Shown here: positions 28,448 to 39,191 of the stretch, one piece after another | Numbering within the stretch: the stretch's first letter is position 1 | Layout of the letters: every line of letters begins with the position of its first letter | Source of the DNA: Brenneria sp. hezel4-2-4 | GTDB taxonomy: Bacteria > Pseudomonadota > Gammaproteobacteria > Enterobacterales > Enterobacteriaceae | NCBI RefSeq assembly: GCF_013155275.1 | Contig: NZ_JABJXS010000008.1 | Location: forward strand, 62,001-126,000 | DNA: 64,000 nt | Direction of reading: 5' to 3' | Position numbers and translations under genes: made by a program | The notes under the pieces: generated by a model | What the model was told of the DNA's origin: nothing | Seen by the model: only the letters and a program-made list of their open reading frames with translations | The model's database searches: none

Positions 28448-29074
28448 TTATTTTTTCGCCTCGGTGAAACGTTTGGCGGCTTCGTCCCAGTTTACGACGC
28501 TCCAGAACGCTTTGATGTAGTCAGGACGACGGTTCTGATATTTCAGATAGTAAGCATGTTCCCATACGTCCAGCCCGACGATTGGGTAGCCGGATGCGCC
28601 GGAAATGGCTTCGCCCATCAGCGGGCTATCCTGGTTGGCGGTGGATACAACCGCCAGTTTGCCGTCATCTTTCAGCACCAGCCAGGCCCAGCCGGAACCA
28701 AAGCGGGTTGCCGCAGCTTGTTCAAATTTTTCTTTGAACGTATCGACGCTGCCGAAATCACGCTCAATGGCGGCTTTCAGATCGCCGGCCAGCGTGGTGC
28801 CCAGTTTCAAACCTTTCCAGAACAGGCTGTGGTTGGCATGGCCGCCCGCGTTGTTACGTAAAGCGGTTTTTTTCTCTGCCGGTACTTTGTCCAACTGTGC
28901 GATCAGTTCTTCCGCAGACAGTTTGGCGAACTCAGGCAGGGATTCCAGCGCTGCATTAGCGTTATTGACGTAGGTCTGGTGGTGTTTGGTGTGATGGATT
29001 TCCATCGTTTGCTTATCGAAATGAGGTTCCAGCGCGTCATAAGCATAAGGCAGGGATGGCAGTGAATAACTCAT
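28448..29074 (-). CDS. sodA: Superoxide dismutase [Mn]
   Basis: A 208-residue cytoplasmic manganese superoxide dismutase. All four metal ligands are visible: the histidine in [12 protein letters not shown], the one in GHANHSLFW, and Asp and His in [19 protein letters not shown] and the QDSPLM stretch are typical of the Mn form. The start [13 protein letters not shown] is chosen over an in-frame ATG 15 bases upstream. A Fur-box-like site lies upstream, matching iron control known for sodA. Confidence 0.95.
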   Translation of the reverse strand: MSYSLPSLPYAYDALEPHFDKQTMEIHHTKHHQTYVNNANAALESLPEFAKLSAEELIAQLDKVPAEKKTALRNNAGGHANHSLFWKGLKLGTTLAGDLKAAIERDFGSVDTFKEKFEQAAATRFGSGWAWLVLKDDGKLAVVSTANQDSPLMGEAISGASGYPIVGLDVWEHAYYLKYQNRRPDYIKAFWSVVNWDEAAKRFTEAKK

Positions 29075-29217
29075 GTTTAGCATCTCCATGGTTGTCGTAC
29101 TGAAGTGTTGTAGTACTGAAAAGAGGTATCGTACACAATTATTCTAGTACACAAAGTGTTGCGGCACTGCTTTTGTTAGCACCGCGTAAGAATTAGGTTC
29201 ATTATAGTTAATTAAAT

Positions 29218-29236
29218 GATATTGAAAATGATTATT
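29218..29236. promoter_or_regulatory. Fur-box-like site upstream of sodA
   Basis: GATATTGAAAATGATTATT matches the 19-base Fur consensus at 15 positions. It lies about 145 bases before the sodA start. E. coli sodA is repressed by Fur, so the site is plausible though distant. Confidence 0.5.
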
Positions 29237-29343
29237 CTCGTCTGAAAGCGATGCGTTTCATCGGCTTAACCCCCGATAACAAGCGCTTATGTGGTAATGC
29301 GCTGAGGTAACAACAAATCGGTCTAAGTCTTCGCGCTCTGGCG

Positions 29344-30177
29344 CTATTCGCACAGTCGCTGCGGATGGGTGTAAATGGTTGAACGGCCCGGACGACAGAA
29401 ACCCACCAGCGTCAGATTGCATCGCTCGGCCACCTCGACGGCCAGCGAGGTGGCTGCGGAAACCGCAAACAGGATCTCCACGCCGCACATGGCGGACTTT
29501 TGTACCATCTCGTAGCTGGCGCGGCTGGAAACCAGCACGGCGCCCTGCCGCCACGGTTGTTTGGCCCGCATACCGAGCAGCTTATCCAGCGCGACGTGGC
29601 GACCGACGTCTTCACAGCCGCCGCTTAGCGAACCATCCGGCAGAATCCAGGCCGCGGCATGGGTGCAACCTGTTAATTGACCTGCCTGCTGCACATCTTT
29701 CAACTGCGTCAGCGCGGATTCGAGGCGGCTTAGCGAAAAGGTTTGGCTAAAGGGCAAGGGCGCAATGGGTTTACCGATCTCCGATAGCTGCTCAACCCCG
29801 CAGACGCCGCACCCGGTGCGGCCGTCCATCGCCCGACGCCGTGCCTTTAATCCGGCAAAGCGGCGGCTGGAAAGCTCGATTTGAACTTCGATGCCGTTGC
29901 ATACCGGTTGAACATCGATGCCATAGATATCCTGCGGCGACTGAATGATGCCTTCCGACAGCGAAAACCCCAAAGCAAACAGCGGCAGGTCTTTGGGCGA
30001 CGCCATCATAACGACGTGCGAAATACCGTTATACACCAGCGCCACCGGTACTTCTTCCGCCAGCCAGTCGGCCTGCGGCTGCGCCAATGAACCTTGATGA
30101 CGAACCGTTCGCTGACATGCCCCTGTCGGGGGCGTTACCGTCTGTGGATTAACGCCTTTCACCTGAAACACCTGCAA
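29344..30177 (-). CDS. fdhD: Formate dehydrogenase sulfurtransferase FdhD
   Basis: A 277-residue protein that transfers sulfur from IscS to the molybdenum cofactor of formate dehydrogenases. The essential cysteine pair is present in [12 protein letters not shown], and the [21 protein letters not shown] region is conserved. It implies that the organism makes a Mo/Se formate dehydrogenase encoded elsewhere. The upstream gap to aldB is 289 bases, divergent. Confidence 0.94.
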   Translation of the reverse strand: MQVFQVKGVNPQTVTPPTGACQRTVRHQGSLAQPQADWLAEEVPVALVYNGISHVVMMASPKDLPLFALGFSLSEGIIQSPQDIYGIDVQPVCNGIEVQIELSSRRFAGLKARRRAMDGRTGCGVCGVEQLSEIGKPIAPLPFSQTFSLSRLESALTQLKDVQQAGQLTGCTHAAAWILPDGSLSGGCEDVGRHVALDKLLGMRAKQPWRQGAVLVSSRASYEMVQKSAMCGVEILFAVSAATSLAVEVAERCNLTLVGFCRPGRSTIYTHPQRLCE

Positions 30178-30466
30178 GTTAATAACCGGAAACTGATGAA
30201 AGCATTATTTCACTGCCTCCCGACGGATGCGAATTTTTCTCCGAAAACGGTGAACATGCCCGCGCGCCGCCGACCGTTTTGTTAATGGATGTACCATAAA
30301 TTGTGCGTTAACTCGAAGAGTTGTCATTCTCTTTCGGCTGCGGCTGTCGAAAATGCGCACCACTGTATACGCTTTAGTCATGCTCTTTATTTAGCGAAAC
30401 TTTTCATATTGCCTCTATTTTCACTGCGGTTTTGCCGCGAATCCAGACAGCGAAAAGGAGACAGAA

Positions 30467-32002
30467 ATGGCACATGTCACATCTGAAGGCCGGATTACTT
30501 CCGACGAGTATGGCGCGCTTAATCTGAAAAAACGTTATGACAACTTTATCGGCGGAGCCTGGGTTCCGCCCGACGGCGGGCAGTATTTTGTTAATCTGAC
30601 GCCGATTACCGGCCAGCCTTTATGTGAAGTCGCCAGTTCCACCTCACGGGATGTCGATCATGCGCTGGATGCCGCCCATAAAGCGAAAGCCGATTGGGGG
30701 GGGATGTCGGTGCAGGAACGGTCGTTGATCCTTACCCGCGTCGCCGACCGAATGGAGCAGAATATTGAACTGCTGGCGAATGTGGAAACCTGGGATAACG
30801 GCAAGCCCATCCGCGAAACCAGCGGCGCCGATGTCCCGTTGGCGATAGACCATTTCCGCTATTTCGCCGCCTGTATGCGTTCGCAGGAGGGCGCCATTAG
30901 CGAGATTGACGGCGACACGGTGGCCTATCACTTCCATGAGCCGCTGGGCGTGGTCGGCCAGATTATTCCGTGGAACTTCCCGCTGTTGATGGCCTGTTGG
31001 AAGATGGCGCCGGCGCTGGCGGCAGGGAACTGTATCGTATTGAAGCCCGCCAAGCTGACGCCGATGTCGGTGCTGATCCTGATGGAACTGATCCAGGATC
31101 TGCTGCCGCCAGGGGTGATTAACGTCGTGAACGGTTCGGGCAGCGAGATTGGCGAATATCTGGCAACCTCAAAGCGCGTCGCCAAAGTGGCGTTCACCGG
31201 TTCAACAGAGGTCGGCCAGCAAATCATGGGCTATGCCGCGCAGAACGTCACGCCGGTGACGCTGGAGCTGGGAGGGAAATCGCCGAATATCTTCTTTGCG
31301 GACGTGATGGACAAGGAAGACAGCTTCTTTGACAAGGTGCTGGAAGGGTTTACGCTGTTCGCCTTTAATCAGGGCGAGGTCTGCACCTGCCCGAGCCGGG
31401 CGCTGATTCAGGAATCGATCTACGATCGTTTTATGGAGCGGGCGATTAAACGCGTGGAGTCCATTCGCATCGGCAACCCGCTGGACAGCAAAACCATGAT
31501 GGGGGCGCAGGTGTCCGCCGGGCAGATGGAGACCATCCTCAACTACATCGACATCGGTAAGAAAGAGGGGGCGCGGGTGCTGACGGGCGGTCATCGCAAA
31601 GCGATGCCGGGCGATCTGGCTCAAGGCTATTATCTGGAACCGACCATCCTGTTTGGTAAAAACAGCATGCGCGTTTTCCAGGAAGAGATTTTCGGGCCGG
31701 TGCTGGCGGTGACGACCTTTAAAACCATGGAGGATGCGCTGGAAATCGCCAACGAAACGGAATATGGTCTGGGCGCCGGCGTATGGAGCCGTAACGGCAA
31801 TGTCGCCTACCGGATGGGGCGCGGCATTCAGGCCGGGCGCGTGTGGACCAACTGCTATCATGCCTATCCGGCGCACGCGGCCTTTGGCGGTTACAAGCAG
31901 TCGGGCATTGGGCGCGAGAACCACAAAATGATGCTGGAACACTACCAGCAAACCAAATGCCTGTTAGTGAGCTACTCGGATAAACCGTTGGGCTTGTTCT
32001 AA
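30467..32002 (+). CDS. aldB: Aldehyde dehydrogenase AldB
   Basis: A 511-residue NADP-dependent acetaldehyde dehydrogenase, near-identical to E. coli AldB in length and ending [13 protein letters not shown]. The catalytic cysteine is in [11 protein letters not shown], the general-base glutamate in [10 protein letters not shown], and the coenzyme motif is [11 protein letters not shown]. The ATG has AAAAGGAGAC upstream. It may detoxify aldehydes during stationary growth or ethanol use. Confidence 0.95.
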   Translation: MAHVTSEGRITSDEYGALNLKKRYDNFIGGAWVPPDGGQYFVNLTPITGQPLCEVASSTSRDVDHALDAAHKAKADWGGMSVQERSLILTRVADRMEQNIELLANVETWDNGKPIRETSGADVPLAIDHFRYFAACMRSQEGAISEIDGDTVAYHFHEPLGVVGQIIPWNFPLLMACWKMAPALAAGNCIVLKPAKLTPMSVLILMELIQDLLPPGVINVVNGSGSEIGEYLATSKRVAKVAFTGSTEVGQQIMGYAAQNVTPVTLELGGKSPNIFFADVMDKEDSFFDKVLEGFTLFAFNQGEVCTCPSRALIQESIYDRFMERAIKRVESIRIGNPLDSKTMMGAQVSAGQMETILNYIDIGKKEGARVLTGGHRKAMPGDLAQGYYLEPTILFGKNSMRVFQEEIFGPVLAVTTFKTMEDALEIANETEYGLGAGVWSRNGNVAYRMGRGIQAGRVWTNCYHAYPAHAAFGGYKQSGIGRENHKMMLEHYQQTKCLLVSYSDKPLGLF

Positions 32003-32011
32003 TGTAAGCAT

Positions 32012-32191
32012 GGGGCCGCTAAACGTTAGCGACCTGAGGTTGCTGACAAAGTCGTTTGTAAGCCTGAGATACCCGGGCCTAGCGTACCGAGGGGCGCTCC
32101 GGCGGCTTACGCCGCTACGGCCCCTCGCCACGCTCTCCCTAATAACGGGCTTTGTCAACGGTCTGGGGCCGCTAAACGTTAGCGGCCTTTT
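32012..32191. repeat. Palindromic repeat block flanked by a duplicated terminator hairpin
   Basis: Two direct copies of GGGGCCGCTAAACGTTAGCG (starting at 32012 and 32165) flank about 130 bases. Inside are inverted ends TGACAAAG (32044-32051) and CTTTGTCA (32150-32157) and a central large hairpin (32089-32126, arms GAGGGGC and GCCCCTC, inner GCGGC and GCCGC). The layout looks like a small non-autonomous palindromic element (MITE/ERIC-like) sitting within a terminator region. No protein is credible in it. Confidence 0.6.
32167..32191 (+). terminator. Rho-independent terminator, distal copy, after aldB
   Basis: GGCCGCTAA-ACG-TTAGCGGCC followed by TTTT. The proximal copy at 32014-32034 has one stem mismatch and no T-run, so this distal copy is probably the working one. 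Confidence 0.75.
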
Positions 32192-32298
32192 CCCTTCTCG
32201 TGTTCATCGCGTTCTTAGGATTACCCCGATTGTTGATTGTATCAAGGGTAAACAGGCACTACTCTGTTGAATAGGCATTATATTTTAAGAGGTTGTGC

Positions 32299-33291
32299 AT
32301 GACCGACAAGATCGGCTGGATTGATAATTTGCGGGCACTGGCCTGCATGATGGTCGTTCTGATTCACAGCACAACCTACTCCATTACCGCCGGCGGGACA
32401 CCCGATGACGCCCATTGGAATGTGGCGAATATCCTTAATTCCGCGTCTCGCGTCTGTGTACCGCTGTTCTTCATGATTTCCGGCTATTTGTTTTTTGGCG
32501 AACGCAGCGCGCAGAAGAAGCATTTTCTGCGGATAGGTTTATGTATTCTGTTTTATAGCGCCATCGCGTTGATTTATATCGCCACGCTGACGCCGATAAA
32601 TGGACTGAATGCGCTTCGCCATGCTTTGCAGAAACCGATTTTTTATCACTTATGGTTTTTCTACGCCATTGTGGTGATTTATCTGTTCTCTCCGCTGATA
32701 AATATCAAGCCTGTTTCCGGAAAGTATTTGCTGGTGTTCATTGCGCTGCTGGCGATTATTGCCAATCCCAATACCGGGCGCGTTGAATTCGCCGGATTCA
32801 GGTTACTGCCGGTCAACCTCTATATTTACGGCGATACCTTTTATTACCTGCTGTACGCCATGCTCGGCCGTGCGCTGGGGATGTTGGCTATCCCGCGGAA
32901 AATGGTGCTTGCCGCGATGCCGTTATTTATTTTCTGTGTGCTGATGGTGGCGCTGGGAACCAAATATCACACGCTGCGAAACGATAATTTTACCCAGACT
33001 TTTTATATTTACTGCGGGCCGCTGGTGTTTCTGGCCGCGGTCAGTCTGTTGATGATAGTTAAATATTACCTGAATCAACGGGTGCTGCCGGGGTTTGCCT
33101 TGATATCACGTCACTCGCTGGCGATTTACGGCATTCATGCGCTGATTATCCATTATCTGCGTACTCATGGCATGAATATTCCGTCCCGGCCGGTGCTGGA
33201 TATTTTTTACGTATTCACCCTTGCGTTGCTGGGCAGCCTGCTGTTGTCGATGGTGTTGCAGAAAATCGATACCCGGCGTCTGATCAGTTAA
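32299..33291 (+). CDS. wecH: Enterobacterial common antigen O-acetyltransferase WecH
   Basis: A 330-residue inner-membrane acyltransferase-3 protein with about ten hydrophobic segments. It matches E. coli WecH (YiaH) at WIDNLRALACMMVVLIHS, VPLFFMISGYLFFGERSAQ and FLRIGLCILFYSAIALIYIA, among others. WecH acetylates GlcNAc of enterobacterial common antigen. The family histidine is in VVLIHS. The ATG at 32299 with AAGAGG before it is preferred to a TTG at 32293. Confidence 0.9.
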   Translation: MTDKIGWIDNLRALACMMVVLIHSTTYSITAGGTPDDAHWNVANILNSASRVCVPLFFMISGYLFFGERSAQKKHFLRIGLCILFYSAIALIYIATLTPINGLNALRHALQKPIFYHLWFFYAIVVIYLFSPLINIKPVSGKYLLVFIALLAIIANPNTGRVEFAGFRLLPVNLYIYGDTFYYLLYAMLGRALGMLAIPRKMVLAAMPLFIFCVLMVALGTKYHTLRNDNFTQTFYIYCGPLVFLAAVSLLMIVKYYLNQRVLPGFALISRHSLAIYGIHALIIHYLRTHGMNIPSRPVLDIFYVFTLALLGSLLLSMVLQKIDTRRLIS

Positions 33292-33350
33292 GATGACGAG
33301 GTGCATGGTATAAGTCTTACCGGAATAGTGCGGCAAAACGCGGAGCAGAC

Positions 33351-34001
33351 ATGTTGAAGATATTGGGTAAGTTATTCGCTATCACCTTGTTAGTCGCCGG
33401 ATTAAGCGCCTGCGATAATCCATCGGATAACAATAAGCCTGACCCGCAGCCCGCGCCGCCGCCGATGCAGGCGCCGGAAAGCAACGCCGCCGCGCCGGTG
33501 GAGCCGCCCGCCGCGCCTGAAGCATCGGCACACAAGGTGATGCTGCAACAAGGTAAAATCAGTTTTATGCTGCCGGATGCGTTTTCCGACCAAACGCCGC
33601 CCGATGATGTTAACAATGGCGAACTGGGTAAAACGCATCTGTTTATTAACAGCGACTCGCGTCAGCAAGTGGTGTTCTCCGTGGTGCCGCCGCCGGCAGG
33701 ACAGGTATTGCGAACGAATCAGGCGGGGCTGGAGAGCCTGGGAAACGACATTTTCGCCAGTATGCAGGGTCAGTATCAGCATATAAAAAAGATCCGGCAA
33801 CAGGCCGTCGCCATTGGCAAGACACCCTTGCAGCGTATGGACAACGAGCTACAGGTTGGCGGACAGCAGATCAACTCGACGCTGTTCTATACCGTGTGGC
33901 GGAAGAAAATACTGACGTTGCAAATTAACACGCCGGCCAGCCGTGGTGACGTCCATCAGGCGCTGATTGAACAAGTGCTGGCATCGCTGGACTTTAAATA
34001 G
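33351..34001 (+). CDS. DcrB-family lipoprotein
   Basis: A 216-residue lipoprotein with lipobox LSAC (cysteine near residue 21), then a Pro/Ala-rich linker (about 28-58), then a DcrB-like domain beginning at LQQGKISFMLPDAFSDQ, which parallels LLDGKLSFSLPADMTDQ of E. coli DcrB. The linker is much longer than in E. coli. It probably works at the envelope; the DcrB role (phage C1/C6 sensitivity) is only loosely transferable. It follows wecH after 59 bases. Confidence 0.7.
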   Translation: MLKILGKLFAITLLVAGLSACDNPSDNNKPDPQPAPPPMQAPESNAAAPVEPPAAPEASAHKVMLQQGKISFMLPDAFSDQTPPDDVNNGELGKTHLFINSDSRQQVVFSVVPPPAGQVLRTNQAGLESLGNDIFASMQGQYQHIKKIRQQAVAIGKTPLQRMDNELQVGGQQINSTLFYTVWRKKILTLQINTPASRGDVHQALIEQVLASLDFK

Positions 34002-34059
34002 TCCACGGGCGTGGACAGATAAAGCGCGGCCGACAACACCGCGCTGGGAACCCTATCTG

Positions 34060-34635
34060 CTACGCCGGCACACGCCAGTAATCGTAATCGATGTGTTCAA
34101 CCTGAAAATTGGCATCTTCTTTATCACCCGTCAGACGGCAGGCGATAGTGAAGGCAAAATCAAAGGTGACGCCCAGCCCTTTACCGCAGATCAGGTTACC
34201 ATCTTCGACGACTTTCTGGTTGACGTATACGCCGTCGGTAACATCCCGCCATAGCTCGCCGGAGCAGACATAACGTCGGCCTTTCAGCAGGTTATTGCCG
34301 CCCAGTACGCGTGCGGCGGCGGAACACAGCGGGCAAATCAGCTTGTTGGCCTCATCGTGGCGACGAATGAATTCAACGACGAGCGGGTTCGCCGCCAGAT
34401 TGACCGTTCCCTGCGGACCTCCGGGAATGATCACGGCATCAAACAGGACGTCCATGTTTCTTTCCAATAAAGCATCGGCAAACATACGAATATTGTGATA
34501 ACTGCGCAGCTCCAGCCTGTCGTGACATGACAGCATGGTGACCTCTATTTTCATGCGGTGCAGTACATCGATCACCATAATCGCTTCGGCTTCTTCAAAA
34601 CCAGGCGCCAGCAGAATGGCGATTTTCTTAGACAT
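34060..34635 (-). CDS. DJ-1/PfpI family protein
   Basis: A 191-residue class-I glutamine-amidotransferase-like protein. The N-terminal acidic residue region LLAPGFEEAEAI and the nucleophile elbow cysteine in CPLCSAAARVL are typical of DJ-1/ThiJ/YajL proteins; VIIPGGPQG is the conserved strand before it. YajL-type proteins act in oxidative or carbonyl stress. The sequence is clearly divergent from YajL, so the substrate is not assigned. Confidence 0.82.
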   Translation of the reverse strand: MSKKIAILLAPGFEEAEAIMVIDVLHRMKIEVTMLSCHDRLELRSYHNIRMFADALLERNMDVLFDAVIIPGGPQGTVNLAANPLVVEFIRRHDEANKLICPLCSAAARVLGGNNLLKGRRYVCSGELWRDVTDGVYVNQKVVEDGNLICGKGLGVTFDFAFTIACRLTGDKEDANFQVEHIDYDYWRVPA

Positions 34636-36380
<1,745 letters not shown>

Positions 36381-36403
36381 TTCACCGCAGTTTGGTATTT
36401 AAT

Positions 36404-36448
36404 GCATAAAAATCCGGAGACGAAAAACGTTTCCGGATTTTTTTATGC
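36404..36448 (+). terminator. Rho-independent terminator of argG
   Basis: AAAATCCGGA pairs with TCCGGATTTT and runs into a T-rich stretch; outer bases GCAT and ATGC extend the stem. It lies 28 bases after the argG stop. Confidence 0.9.
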
Positions 36449-36751
36449 GTCTGCGTCGGTGGTATTTCTATGCTTATTCTTTTTTTGTATTAATAAAAAA
36501 ATAAAATTACCGATATCTTTTACAGAACAGTCTTTTTTCAATGCTGATATCAACCGTCTTTATCACATGAGGTAAGTTCGCGACAAGATTGGCGGAAGTG
36601 CGTTTATTTCTCTGTCGGTCATCGCCTTTAATAGCATCAATAATCGCTGTTTGGATGACAGCGTTTGATATCTGTTTCAACATATTGGTTTGGGTTATCA
36701 CTATAACTTCTAGCCTGGACCGGTATTAAAACAATAAGAAGGAGCGGCGTT
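36449..36751. other. AT-rich gap between argG and the orphan hypothetical gene
   Basis: The region contains a 64-codon minus-strand frame (36507-36701, GTG start, no ribosome site) that I do not consider a gene, and the promoter area of the next gene. Nothing else is visible. Confidence 0.45.
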
Positions 36752-37354
36752 GTGACTATATCTGGTATCGACACACACAGTCAGAATATAAAACCTATTT
36801 ATCCCCTTATCGCATCCGATCGCGTTGTGGATAACACCAACTCATCAACGGCGGGTACAGACGGTTATTCGCCGGGGAATAGCCCGCCGGGCGCCAGTAC
36901 CCAGGTAACGCTGTCGACGGACGGAGAAAAACAGTCCGGAATGGCGCAGTCACGTGACAGCCTGCAAGATCTGGAGAAGCAACTGGTGTCCCGCGAAGCG
37001 CAACAGGCGAAAGAGGAGCGGGAAGAGCAAGCGCGGCAGCAGGCCGATTCTTCGCAACGTTCGCTGGAAATGATCAACGGTATTCCCCTTTACGGCGGTA
37101 CGTTGGTATCCATGATTAATTACCCTGACGGCAGTTGGGAGGCATTTGATGCCTTTACCGGTAAGCCGGTGACGGCCGAGGATGCCGGGGTGATAGGGCG
37201 GGAAACCGCCGATGATAATAGGGACATGTTCAGCTTTTACAGTAAAGGAATATATAACGGTATGACCGCCGCTGAAATTTACGAAAAAATACAGCAGATG
37301 ATGGGCGTCGAATCGGCCGATTTGGCCTGGAGCCGATATTTGAATGCTGAATAA
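36752..37354 (+). CDS. Hypothetical protein with coiled-coil middle
   Basis: A 200-residue protein not recognised. The start is a GTG with an excellent AGAAGGAG site 8 bases upstream, which makes a real gene likely. The N-terminal third is Ser/Gly/Pro-rich and disordered-looking (SPGNSPPGASTQVTLSTDG). The middle (about 70-105) is highly charged with Glu, Gln, Arg and Lys, and likely coiled coil. The C-terminal half looks folded (NGIPLYGGTLVSMINYPDGSW and MTAAEIYEKIQQMMG). There is no signal peptide or membrane segment. It lies alone, next to the decayed ccdAB locus in AT-rich surroundings, so it may be accessory. Function unknown. Confidence 0.65.
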   Translation: MTISGIDTHSQNIKPIYPLIASDRVVDNTNSSTAGTDGYSPGNSPPGASTQVTLSTDGEKQSGMAQSRDSLQDLEKQLVSREAQQAKEEREEQARQQADSSQRSLEMINGIPLYGGTLVSMINYPDGSWEAFDAFTGKPVTAEDAGVIGRETADDNRDMFSFYSKGIYNGMTAAEIYEKIQQMMGVESADLAWSRYLNAE

Positions 37355-37552
37355 TGACTGCTGATGTTATTATGAATCAACCATGAATAACCGGTTGAAA
37401 AATATAGACTCGCTGTTTTTACCATAAGTATATTCAATATCTATTGACCGTGGCTTTACTGCGGCCATAAAGCGTTATGCTTATATTCCATAAGTTGAAT
37501 ATATTCCCCTCTCTGGGATGAGGGGCTAAAAAATTCCGATTATTCGTAGTAT

Positions 37553-37722
37553 CTAAAACCTATCCAGCAAAAAATCGATAGCACTTTTTATCATTTCACG
37601 GTGCTCCTGAACGCTTGCCACTTCCGGACCCATTTGGGTCTGACGAATATGTTGCTCTGCACATCAAGCAGGTAAGGGTAAGCATCGCTATTACCATTAT
37701 TACGGTAAACGGTGTACCACAT
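37553..37722 (-). pseudogene. ccdB: Remnant of toxin gene ccdB (internal deletion with frame change)
   Basis: Reading the minus strand from the ATG at 37722 gives MWYTVYRNNGNSDAYPYLLD then VQSN, an unmistakable CcdB N-terminus, which then loses homology and stops. A second frame ending at 37553 gives EVASVQEHREMIKSAIDFLL then DRF, the CcdB C-terminus. The two parts are 170 bases in total, not a multiple of three, against about 300-315 for intact ccdB. The middle, including most of the gyrase-interacting core, is gone. The ATG is 3 bases after the ccdA stop, the standard ccdAB arrangement. The toxin should be non-functional. Confidence 0.8.
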
Positions 37723-37725
37723 AGA

Positions 37726-37992
37726 TTAAAATACCCGGTGATCGTCCGATAACAAACCATGCTTATCCGTAATACGGTTAAGCTCCTGGAGTGCCTTATG
37801 GTTTTTTTTCCAGCGTTCGGATTCTGACGCTCGAATCTCGTGTTTCAGGGCTTCGGTGAGTACAGCAGACAAATTTATGCCCGCATTACGTGCTTGCTGA
37901 AATAGCGCGGGCTCTGGTGTCACACTTACCGTCTTCTTGCGGCGGATGCTCGCGCTACCCTTTGTTAAAACACGTGTAATTGACCCTTGCAA
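37726..37992 (-). CDS. ccdA: CcdA-family antitoxin, orphaned
   Basis: An 88-codon frame for a CcdA-type antitoxin: an N-terminal RKKTVSVTPEPALFQQARN ribbon-helix-helix stretch, then GINLSAVLTEALKHEIR, and a C-terminal toxin-binding tail ERWKKNHKALQELNRITDK and onward. Only a TTG is available at the listed start and no in-frame ATG precedes the conserved part, so the 5' end may be damaged or it may begin nearer the RRKK residues. It sits just before the broken ccdB. The protein may still be made and repress its own promoter. Confidence 0.65.
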   Translation of the reverse strand: MQGSITRVLTKGSASIRRKKTVSVTPEPALFQQARNAGINLSAVLTEALKHEIRASESERWKKNHKALQELNRITDKHGLLSDDHRVF

Positions 37993-38117
37993 ATGGTGTT
38001 GGTCATTTTATTACGAGCGGAGGCGGTTTTTTTCAATGCTCTTTGCACCAGCGTTATCGTGGTATAAGTGTTATGGCATTCTTGTAAATATTGGCATGAT
38101 CACATTTATCCTACAAA

Positions 38118-38139
38118 AACGCCCTGAAAACAGGGCGTT
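38118..38139 (-). terminator. Rho-independent terminator of yicC
   Basis: AACGCCCTG pairs with CAGGGCGTT around a 4-base loop, followed by TTT on the minus strand, about 28 bases after the yicC stop. Confidence 0.8.
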
Positions 38140-38166
38140 GTGGCAGTCGGTGGAACAGGGTGGAAA

Positions 38167-39030
38167 TTATTCGATATTTTGGATCTGCTCCCGCATCTGC
38201 TCAATCAGTACCTTGAGTTCGATGGCTGAGGCGGTGACATCGGCGTTAATGGATTTAGATGCCAGCGTGTTGGATTCGCGGTTGAATTCCTGCATCATAA
38301 AGTCCAGACGTCGGCCGACGGCTTCTTCTTTTTTCAGAATTTTATAGGTTTCCGCCACGTGGGCTTCCAGGCGATCGAGCTCTTCCGCCACGTCCACGCG
38401 CTGCGCCATGATAACCAGTTCCTGTTCCAGGCGGTTATTTTCCAACTGAACCTGTGCCTCTTCCAGTTTGCTGAGCAGCCGTTCACGCTGCCATTGCAGG
38501 ATATTCGGCATATGCGCCCGCACTTTGGCGACTTCGCCGCTGACGCCCGCCAGGCGCTGTTCAATCAGTCCTTTCAGGGCGTGGCCTTCGCTTTCCCGCG
38601 CGCTGATGAAATCATCCAGCGTACGATCCAACGCTTGCAACAACTCGGCGCTGATGGCGTCCAGATCCTGCTCTTCGGCGGCCATGACGCCGGGCCAGCG
38701 CAGAATATCGACCGGGTTGATCTCCCCTTCGTCGCTCTGCATTTTTACCCAGTTGGCTGCGCTGACTAATTGTTTAGCCAGGTTTTCATTGAGGATCAGC
38801 GAGCTTTGCGCCCGTGGGTCCAGATCAAAACGCAGGTTGCATTCAATTTTACCGCGGGTCAAACGAGTGCGGATGCGATCGCGGATAACAGGCTCCAGAC
38901 TGCGGAACTGTTCTGGTAAACGGATGTAGGTTTCCAGATAACGTTGGTTGACAGAACGCAGTTCCCAGGCTGCGCTTCCCCAGTCACCCTTGACTTCTCG
39001 CCGGGCGTAAGCGGTCATGCTGCGAATCAT
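38167..39030 (-). CDS. yicC: Endoribonuclease YicC
   Basis: A 287-residue YicC/YloC-family protein, the same length as E. coli YicC and ending FNRESNTLASKSINADVTAS, then ELKVLIEQMREQIQNIE. The E. coli protein is linked to degradation of small RNAs such as RyhB. The frame opens at 39051, but the ATG at 39030 gives the conserved MIRSMTAYARRE start. In E. coli it is divergent from, and adjacent to, rph; here about 11 kb lies between them. Confidence 0.93.
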   Translation of the reverse strand: MIRSMTAYARREVKGDWGSAAWELRSVNQRYLETYIRLPEQFRSLEPVIRDRIRTRLTRGKIECNLRFDLDPRAQSSLILNENLAKQLVSAANWVKMQSDEGEINPVDILRWPGVMAAEEQDLDAISAELLQALDRTLDDFISARESEGHALKGLIEQRLAGVSGEVAKVRAHMPNILQWQRERLLSKLEEAQVQLENNRLEQELVIMAQRVDVAEELDRLEAHVAETYKILKKEEAVGRRLDFMMQEFNRESNTLASKSINADVTASAIELKVLIEQMREQIQNIE

Positions 39031-39191
39031 TGGTGCATACCTGTAGAGCAAATGATGAAAGGATTATAACGTTGTGTCTCTGGGCTGGGTAGAACAAAAT
39101 CGGCAAGCTGGCAGTCAGGTCTCCTGGAACGGCTGTTGACAGGGAGTGCGTCATACTGTTTTTGTGATGCCGCTTGCCTGTTTATACGGTT

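Noticed and set aside
32010-32270. 86-codon plus-strand frame after aldB
   Set aside because: It consists largely of the palindromic repeat and terminator sequence, so it is not a protein gene.
36507-36701. 64-codon minus-strand frame between argG and the orphan gene
   Set aside because: GTG start, no ribosome site, no recognisable sequence; retained only as a remark in the gap entry.
37505-37525. CCCCTC/GAGGGG hairpin near the ccdB remnant
   Set aside because: Short stem and no T-run on the relevant strand, so not called a terminator.
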